This document shows positions 57,287 to 64,000 of a stretch of DNA of 64,000 nucleotides, piece after piece. The first letter of the stretch is position 1, and each line of letters begins with the position of its first letter. The stretch lies in NCBI GenBank assembly GCA_015680905.1, contig CM027378.1, positions 80,133,501 to 80,197,500 on the forward strand, in the 5' to 3' direction. The stretch comes from Coptis chinensis (lineage: Eukaryota > Streptophyta > Magnoliopsida > Ranunculales > Ranunculaceae). The translations under genes and the position numbers were made by a program. The notes beneath the pieces were generated by a model that ran no database searches, was not told the origin of the DNA, and worked only from the letters and a program-made list of their open reading frames with translations.

Positions 57287-57979
57287 GTAACCAAATTGCT
57301 TTGGCTCCCCCTCCATTCTAGCTACATCCTCGTTGCTCGTACTCCATTGTTGTGTTTCTTCAGCTAAATTCTCGAGAAAGTTGTAAGCTTCCTCTCCATC
57401 CATTGATGTAAACTTGCCTTTGCACATTGACTGTATCATCTGCTTGTTCATCATCAAGAGTCCTCGATAGAAAAAATGAGCCAGTGTGCTCTTGTCGTAT
57501 CCATGATGTGGACACGAGACTAGCAGATTGTTGAATCGCTTCCAACTATAATGATATTCTTCAGTCACTTTTCCGTTGAAATTGTTGATAGCTTGCTGTA
57601 TGGCATCAGTTTTCTGGGGTGGGTAGAACTTGTTCATAAACTTCGTTCTCAAGTTATCCCAGTTGTCTACTGAATTGATCGGTTGTGCAGTTAACCATTC
57701 GGAGGCTTTACCTTCAAGTGAGAGCGGAAAAAGAATCATTTTGGTACTCTCATCTTTGATATTCTGGTTCTTGAAAGTTCTGAGGACTGATAGAAATTTG
57801 TTCATGTGAACATATGGCTGAACATTGTCTGAACCATTGAACTTTGGAAGCATAGAGATTGCTGATGCTCTAAGTTCAAATTGGTTAGATTCTGTCTCTG
57901 GAAAAATAATACTGCTGGGTGGGTCTCCAATGATTGGCGAATAGAAATCGCTCAGCTTCTTCCTCTGTTGTGCTTGCAT
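57284..57979 (-). pseudogene. gag: Element C gag, N-terminal and central part
   Basis: Open for 231 codons on the minus strand from MQAQQRKKLSDFYSPIIGDP: Athila-type Gag with FELRASAISMLPKFNGSDNV, ILFPLSLEGKASEWLTAQPI, SVDNWDNLRTKFMNKFYPPQ, LLVSCPHHGYDKSTLAHFFY and GEEAYNFLENLAEETQQW. It ends at the solo LTR (the TGA comes from the LTR start). Without the solo LTR the frame meets a TAA right after the target site and then continues in the next segment. Confidence 0.85.
57287..57291. repeat. Target-site duplication of the solo LTR, right (GTAAC)
   Basis: Matches 55797-55801. Confidence 0.9.
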
Positions 57980-58570
57980 GGGTGGGATAGCTTAAGGATT
58001 ATTCAGGTCCATAACACATCCATCATTACGTGCGGCCATTGTATCAATCTTGTCTAGTATTCTTGCTATGCGAAGATGATGAAAAACTATCCTACTATGC
58101 TTGAATGCAATTAAACTAATATGCAACTATTCTAAATTATACTAATATGCAAAACTAATTTCCTTCAACTGGGTTGGGCTTTGCATCTAGTATCTTACCT
58201 GCGTTGTCTAAGCTGTCTCTTCTAGGGTTATGGTGAATCACTTAGATTGCTTAAGTACCACGACCCACAGACGATAGTCCATTTGTCAAGATTCAGACAA
58301 GAAACACTAGAGTTTGATATTTCACTATGTTGGCTTACAACTTCAATTGTTGAAAAGGTCCTAAATGCAATTATACTAGAAAGCAATAATACTAAACTAC
58401 GATGCAATTATACTAAAAATGAAATAAAAAAAATAAAGATTCGACTAACCTGGATGGTAGATATTGTCTTCGAGATGTCCTTCAAGCTTATTTCTTTCTT
58501 AAAAGGATGGATGATGCGGCTAAAATTACCTCAAGATCCATAGTTCTAATCCTGAAAGAAAACGTTAAAC
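57980..58570 (-). other. Element C untranslated leader
   Basis: Between primer-binding site and gag. No supported ORF; the small open stretches have no motif. Confidence 0.55.
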
Positions 58571-58584
58571 TGGCAGCGGAGCCA
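58571..58584 (-). other. Primer-binding site of element C (one-base variant)
   Basis: Minus view TGGCTCCGCTGCCA; the usual site has G where this has T at the fifth position. Two bases from the LTR end. Confidence 0.75.
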
Positions 58585-58586
58585 TT

Positions 58587-60131
58587 TGACACACGCTTCT
58601 TTTTGTGTTTATTGGATGGTATATGGATGATGTAGATTGATAATGTAGATAGATGATGGTCGTTGAACAAAATAGAAGTATATCAAAACCTAATTATCCC
58701 TCAATAAGTAAAGGATGAGTAGGATATCGTTCCACTTTTAAGTGTATGTTTATATGAAGGACAGGACTGGAAAGGGGGTTTGAGGGATTAAAAACAATTA
58801 TTATAGATATTGTAGATTCTAATGCTAAACTAAACTAAACTAACTAAACTATTGAGAATTTATAGGAGAGGGCATTCAAGAGATTAGAATTCACCAATAC
58901 TTTTGATTCAATTACCTTTTGCTTCATGGTTGTTCTCACAAGTAGACTACAATTAGGCAATCGAGCAAGTGTCGAAGCCCTCTTGGACGAAACATCGTTA
59001 ACGAATAACTCTACTTAAGGCTGTTCCTATGTTTATGCTATTAATATCTTCTTTCCTTTTATATGAGCTTGGGCAGCTATTCAATGAATCACCATCTAAG
59101 GCAAACACAAGGAATACTTCCCTTACTCTAAAACACTACACAACTAGAAGAAAAGTAGAGAATAATAGTATAATATTTAATTACAATACAATAAATAAAA
59201 CCCTATTCTAGTATTATATTCAATTGCAATAAATAAAACCCTAAACTAGTATGATATTCGATTGCAATAAATAAAAACCTTAATCTATAGTTCGATCCCC
59301 TGGTCTGGGCAATGGAACTAATAACTAAAAACATAAAGAACTAACCTGATTGGAGAATACCATGAACCAGAAGAATCACCGAACCCTAAGCACCGGCTTC
59401 ACATCTCCCTTGAAGGAGAAGATTAGCATTCTATAAAGAAGGAATAACACGAAGAATGAGAAGAAGAAGATTCGAAGAACATATGACTAGAAAAACTAAT
59501 TTATTAAGACTTGACTAGTTAAAACCGAATCTATTGTTATTAATCTCTCTCTGCCTCAAGTTTTGGAGATAAGAATATAAGTGAATTTGCAAATTACATG
59601 CGGCATTTAGGTCCTCTATTTATAGGGGTTACAATGAGTTCTAGAGGCATTCCAAACCGCCATTTGTTTCCTAATACAAATCAACTTCTTTCAGAGTCCA
59701 ACTTCATCTCCAAAACTAAGAAGGAAGTGGCTCCAGTGTCGGTCCTCGCGTCTGGACGCACAATCCTCGCATCTCAGACGAGAAAGTCTATTTTTCCTCT
59801 TTTGCTCCATCATTTTTTCCTCTTTTGTGGGCTTTAGTCCAAGCAATGAATCTTTTTGCCTTGAGCTTCCAAATAGGCTTTAAAATAGGTCCAAGTCGCA
59901 TCTTTAATAGCTTCAATTCCTTGGCCTTCTCCATAACTGTCCACGGGCTTCCCATGTGATCCTTAATGCTCTGAATTGCTCCGTTTTACCCCTTTTTCTC
60001 TAATATTCCACAAAACTCTCTTTTTCTCCTGCAGAATCATAAAACATAACTTACAAACACTATTAGTCCACTAAGATGGCTAAACAAAAGGTATAATCGA
60101 GGGTTAAAATGCCTTTTTTGAGCACTTATCA
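58587..60131 (-). repeat. Element C 5' LTR
   Basis: 1,545 bp, plus-view ends TGACACACGC and GAGCACTTATCA. Minus-view TATA box CCCTATAAATAGAGG at about 59630-59616. The first 450 bases in plus view match 37029-37480. Confidence 0.85.
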
Positions 60132-60780
60132 AGGGGAGATGAAGCTTTTTTCTTATATTTTAGTTTAGTTCTTCTTCTATCATGTTTTAGTTTAAATCCC
60201 TCATTGAGTTTCTTCTTATTCATCCATTGATCTAACGCTCCTTGTGGAGGTTAGGAGGTCTTAGGGTAATTCATGATTGTGTAGAGATTTGGTTAGATAT
60301 AAGATATCATTGGAGATTGAAGAAGTATTTGATGGAAAGATAGAAAGCACGTTGAAAGCCACATATTATCATTATGGTTATGAACATAAGGTTTGTAGGT
60401 ATGGTGAGTTTCTATTGGTGATTTATATTAAGCATGATAGGTAGATCTATTAAACAAATTCTATGATTTTGGTGGATTCATCTCTCCGAAGATATTCTCT
60501 CTCTTGATTCATATTTATATATTTAATTTAGTTTAGTTTATGCATAGTTTACATCTCAAATCAAATCAAACATATATTCATTATTACTTAGCCACATCTT
60601 TTACTTTCATCCATTAGAGTAATTTAGATTAGAAGTTTCTATTATAATCAACTAATTATTTAGAGTAGGATTGATACCTTACTAGCCACTATACTAATCA
60701 ATATTTAATAGGCTAAGTAAGATTTGGAAAAGATACGTAACACAAACAACGATATAAAATAAATACGTGTTACAAGTTTT
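60132..60780 (+). repeat. LTR-like element F, right part
   Basis: Continues from 37021 across element C: GGGAGATGAAGCTTTTTTC, then AT-rich U5-like sequence. No primer-binding site follows, so F is a solo LTR or a truncated element. Boundary at the right is uncertain. Confidence 0.4.
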
Positions 60781-61051
60781 TACAGATATGCCCTGGGATT
60801 ATATATGATGTTTTAAATATGAACATTTTCTAAAGTTAGAATAATGATTAATTTGAGCACGGTTCTGTATGGGAATTATGCTTTTAGATAAGAACTACGA
60901 AGGCTTTATTCCAATCTTGAAAGATTTGGATACGTAGGCAGCTTTAGGCAAAAGTATAGCCACCACATCATATATTATATATTAGTTTTAGTGATAACTA
61001 TATGTGTACAATGTTAGAATTAAATTGGGTAAGTGATAGTGGTTATTTAAA
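60781..61051. other. Unassigned AT-rich sequence
   Basis: I see no feature here before the tandem array. Confidence 0.4.
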
Positions 61052-61326
61052 AAGGTATTCATTGTATGTGCCATGAATGACTTGTTGGTGTTATGATGGG
61101 TATTCCTTTAATGTGGCAGGAATGACCCAAGGTATTTCTTGAATGTGCCATGAATGACTTGTTGGTGTTATGATGGGTATTCCTTGAATGTGGTGGGAAT
61201 GACCGAATATATTCATTGAATATGCCATGAATGACTTGTTGGTGTTATGATGGGTATTCCTTGAATGTGGCTGGAATGACACAAGGTATTCATTGAATGT
61301 GCCATGAATGACCTGTTGGTGTTATG

Positions 61327-61342
61327 ATGGGTATTCCTTGAA
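61327..61342. repeat. LINE target-site duplication, left
   Basis: ATGGGTATTCCTTGAA here; ATGGGTATTCCTTAAA at 61828-61843 (one mismatch). Confidence 0.85.
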
Positions 61343-61827
61343 CAAGGGCAGGTAATCGCAGTAGCAAAGGGGAGTTCAAAGCTCAAATCAATAGCTTTCA
61401 TCGAGCTTGAAGGACTGTAGCAAGGAATGAGACTAGCCAGCATGCACAACATAAAGAGGATTAAGGCCCAAACCGACTTTACAAGTGTGGTATCATTTAT
61501 AAAGAACAAGCAGAAACCATGGAGAATAAAGAAGGTGATAGAAGACATAAAGACAGAGATAAATAAATTAGAATTTTTTGCAATTGCTCATGTTTTTAGA
61601 GAATGTAATAGGTTAGCGGATAAATTAGCAGAAAATGTACCTACTGTTAGCTTTATTGAACTCACCCCAAGCTCATTTTCTGAAGATATAAAGAAAATTG
61701 TGTTTGAAGAAGCTAATGGGGTAAAGTTTGTAAGATTGTAATAACTCAAGTTTTTTTCTCTATGAGAAAGGGGTAGGGGACCTCTTAATTAAAAAACCCC
61801 ACTTGCCCATCAAAAAAAAAAAAAAAA
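61343..61827 (+). mobile_element. 5'-truncated LINE (non-LTR retrotransposon)
   Basis: 485 bp ending in a run of about 17 A, flanked by a 16-bp target duplication. It contains only the end of the ORF2 RNase H-like domain: GQVIAVAKGSSKLKSIAFIE, a stop at about 61418, then 61427-61741 with NIKRIKAQTDFTSVVSFIKN (the D-x-x-x-VV motif) and AHVFRECNRLADKLAENV, typical of plant L1-type RNase H. Then a short 3' UTR and the A tail. Extreme 5' truncation is usual for target-primed reverse transcription. Confidence 0.88.
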
Positions 61828-61912
61828 ATGGGTATTCCTTAAATGTGGAGGGAATGGCCCAAGGTATTCATTGAATGTGTCATGAATGACTTGTTAGTGT
61901 AATGATAAGTGA

Positions 61913-62772
61913 TATTTCCTAATATGCAGGACGAACCATGTGGTATCAATTAGACTTCAATGTCTTAAATGAGGTTTTGATTATGAATGGAAATTTAACT
62001 GGTTGAGACAAATCCTTTTATTGTGATGTCTAACTCTATTTTTTCAGGATGGTAGGATCCATTAATCTTGTATGCAAGGACGTAAATATCCTACCCTAAG
62101 ATGATGTGCTGGCTTAAAGGTAAAGTGTATCAAACTTATATTTAAATAAGTTATCATATATGCATTTAATAAGTGGAATGTAAGTCGTATTTATGTTGTG
62201 AGTTATTTTGGAAAGTGAGAATGATGAGTACTGTTATATGAGATTTCTTGAAAATGTATATTGGGATTTAAATCTTACTTAGGAAGAAACTACGTGCCGT
62301 TTTGAGAAAATAAAACTAAATTGTTTTCCAAGTTGAAATGATTATAATAGTATAAACTACTATATTAATTTATTTTAGTCTTACTCATACTAGCAAATTC
62401 AATTTGATAACCCTTGTTTGCTTTCTTTTGCAACGTGGGTGTGTTCTTGGAAACATAGATGGTAGAATTTAGTGGATGAAAACGTTTGATTTAGATTCAC
62501 TCTTAGAGCCATTGGTTTAAGTTTTCTAAAGTGTAAAGTTTTGATTTGAAACTGGTGTAATAGAGTTGGTTAGTAATTCTTGAAACCGTGATTGAAGGAT
62601 TGTTCCTGTTTTGTTTTAATTTGATCTTAGATTTTAATGTTGTGTTTGATTATAGGTTATTAGGGTTTCATTTGATCCTGGGTTTTCAGATTATTGAATA
62701 GGGTGACGATTGAGATTATTATATCTTAGATAATTCCTTATTTTAATTTTTTTGGAAATTTGGGGTGTGACA
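61913..62772. other. Unassigned, possibly LTR U5-like
   Basis: T/A-rich sequence ending GGAAATTTGGGGTGTGACA at 62753-62771, which looks like the end of a chromovirus-type LTR. I cannot find the matching start or a target duplication. The 77-bp array and LINE may lie inside such an LTR. Confidence 0.3.
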
Positions 62773-63359
62773 GAGCGAGTATACAATTTTTCATTTCTTT
62801 ATTTTACATTTCTTTTTCAAATTAGTTGTTTTTCCTCATTCTCATAATAGAAGATTCTCTATACAACAATAGTGATGTGATTTTCTACAAAACAAAAACA
62901 CGGGCAATGGATTCCATATAGACCAACCCTTAAAAGTACACAATCTCTATTCTTCTAAGGGCAGTTTGAGGATCAGTTATTTGTTACTAAGGGTCACTCA
63001 TATCACCATGCTATTCGCACAAGACATCTTACGTCTTGCACATTAAATCCCAAAACACACATAACTGAAGCCACAGTCTAACTAGATTGGGTTCAATAAA
63101 GAGTCGACATGAACGTTGCCTAAAATCACCTATTATGATTTGTTTTCAAATTTAGAGTTAAGAATCACAGCTTTTATATGAGTTATCTTTATAACATCTT
63201 TAAATAGATTTTCAAAAACTTGAGCATATAAAAAAAAAATGAAAATCATACGTCCCAGACTAACAAAAATGATACTGGTCAAACGTATGATTTTATCTTC
63301 TTGTAGAAACCCTCTATATGGTTAGAGATACATTAAGATTGAGAAAAACAATTACTCTA

Positions 63360-63400
<41 letters not shown>

Positions 63401-63690
63401 TTCATATGTGTCCGTTTAGATAGTTGTTTCCATACTTTACATTTTGCACTTTTTATTTCTTCATTTGTTAGTGTAATAATAATCATGAACATATGTTTAA
63501 TGTTTTATATAGAATTTGGTATATGAGTAGAAGATAATACAACTACATCATGTCATGTCATCATTTCCAATTTTTTTGCACTACTTATGTTTTCAAAACT
63601 ACAAAAACACAAAAAATTCATAATAGAATAATTACGTCACCTACTAGTTAGATAGCCCATGTACTTCTCGTTATATATCCAACAACCTAC
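62773..63690. other. Unassigned sequence with a CA microsatellite
   Basis: No ORF or known motif. (CA)19 at 63362-63399. Confidence 0.5.
63362..63399. repeat. (CA)19 microsatellite
   Basis: Uninterrupted CA dinucleotides. Confidence 0.98.
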
Positions 63691-64000
63691 GGTTGAAACT
63701 TGTTTGGGGGTGGAATATTTTTAACACGAAGAACAGAGTACAAGTGTATTGCCATTTTTTCTCATGTTTCTATGGTACTCTCTTTCCTTAGCTCTTCATA
63801 CTTTGAGGACAAAGCATATTTCTATTTGGGAGTGGTATAGTAACATTTTGTAAAAACTAGGCATTTCTTATATTTGATATAGTAATATATTTCATTCTTT
63901 CTTAAAAAAAAATTTCAAAAAAGACCAAAAATATTTTGTTGTTTAGTACTAAAAGTCTTGTTTCCTTTTTCTATGATGAATAAATAATCTAGAAGTCTCA
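63691..64000 (+). mobile_element. Element E: start of a 3' module of another Athila-like element
   Basis: CTTTGAGGACAAAGCATATT then CTATTTGGGAGTGG at 63800-63836 is the internal polypurine-like motif. The following bases (TTTTCTATGATGAATAAATA, ATCTAGAAGTCTCA) match the beginning of the conserved modules of A (14330-14365) and D (52185-52230). GAAACTTGTTTGGGGGTGGA at 63696-63715 is a further polypurine-like word. The element continues past the window. Confidence 0.6.

Larger units (their letters stand above)
37029..60131 (-). mobile_element. Element C: chimeric, RT-less Athila-type retrotransposon hosting D and a solo LTR
   Basis: Minus-strand element with 5' LTR 60131-58587, primer-binding site 58584-58571, gag (57979 to 55136, interrupted by a solo LTR), then D inserted at 42517-55130, then the protease region (42511-41277), a copia-type Gag segment, an LTR-like stretch, the conserved 3' module and a shortened 3' LTR (37487-37029). 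No RT, RNase H or integrase motif is present anywhere in it. Flanks: AGGG occurs at 37018-37021 and 60132-60135, but seven unexplained bases (CACTATT) separate the left copy from the LTR, so the target duplication is only probable. Confidence 0.8.
61052..61912. repeat. 77-bp tandem array, interrupted by a LINE
   Basis: The word TGCCATGAATGAC starts at 61069, 61146, 61223 and 61300, an exact 77-bp period, with a further copy after the LINE (61878 onward). Each unit contains two related halves (GGTATTCATTGAATGTGCCA and GGTATTCCTTGAATGTGGC), so the 77-mer is itself an old dimer of about 38 bp. Confidence 0.92.

Noticed and set aside
61091..61548. Minus-strand ORFs with repeated SHSWHIQ words
   Set aside because: Translation of the 77-bp tandem array; the repetitive peptide reflects the DNA repeat.

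Overview
This is plant nuclear DNA, most likely from a eudicot. It is an AT-rich block built almost entirely of nested transposable elements, and I see no intact host gene. Every LTR retrotransposon with a readable primer-binding site carries TGGCGCCGCTGCC or a one-base variant, the tRNA-Asp-type site of the Ty3/gypsy Athila/Tat group. Their Gag, protease, reverse transcriptase (RT), RNase H and integrase relics also look like that group. All identifications were made by reading the sequence by eye; no database search was run.

Layout. Element A (+) runs from before base 1 to about 34268. It is a decayed Athila-type element whose gag is split by a CACTA DNA transposon (1701-9309; TSD ACG) and whose 3' LTR is split by element B (16447-33019, minus strand). 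B still has the full order gag, protease, RT, RNase H, integrase, accessory ORFs, but its RT catalytic box is mutated. At 34269-36693 A runs into an inverted protease fragment and an inverted LTR of its own family. Element C (minus, 37029-60131) lies in an unrelated LTR-like sequence (F). Its gag is interrupted by element D (+, 42517-55130; TSD GTTCC) and by a solo LTR of the D family (55802-57286; TSD GTAAC). C and D keep gag/protease relics but have no RT, RNase H or integrase core. The last 4 kb hold a 77-bp tandem array with a truncated LINE inside it, a (CA)n tract and the 3' region of a further Athila-like element (E).

Most notable points. (1) The CACTA element has no visible transposase but carries antisense, exon-intron-structured fragments of several host genes: a GSK3/shaggy kinase, histone H2A.Z, an IQD calmodulin-binding protein and at least one unidentified gene. 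(2) B and D share two accessory ORFs, here called X and Y, downstream of the pol position. X and Y look related to each other, promoter-like sequences lie upstream, and ORF Y of D is fully open although the rest of D is decayed. (3) A, B, C, D and E share a noncoding 3' module of about 1.5 kb; in A, B and D it is bracketed by two near-identical polypurine-tract-like motifs. (4) C is a chimera between an Athila-type protease region and a copia-type Gag segment. (5) The A/inverted-LTR junction looks like a template-switch product.
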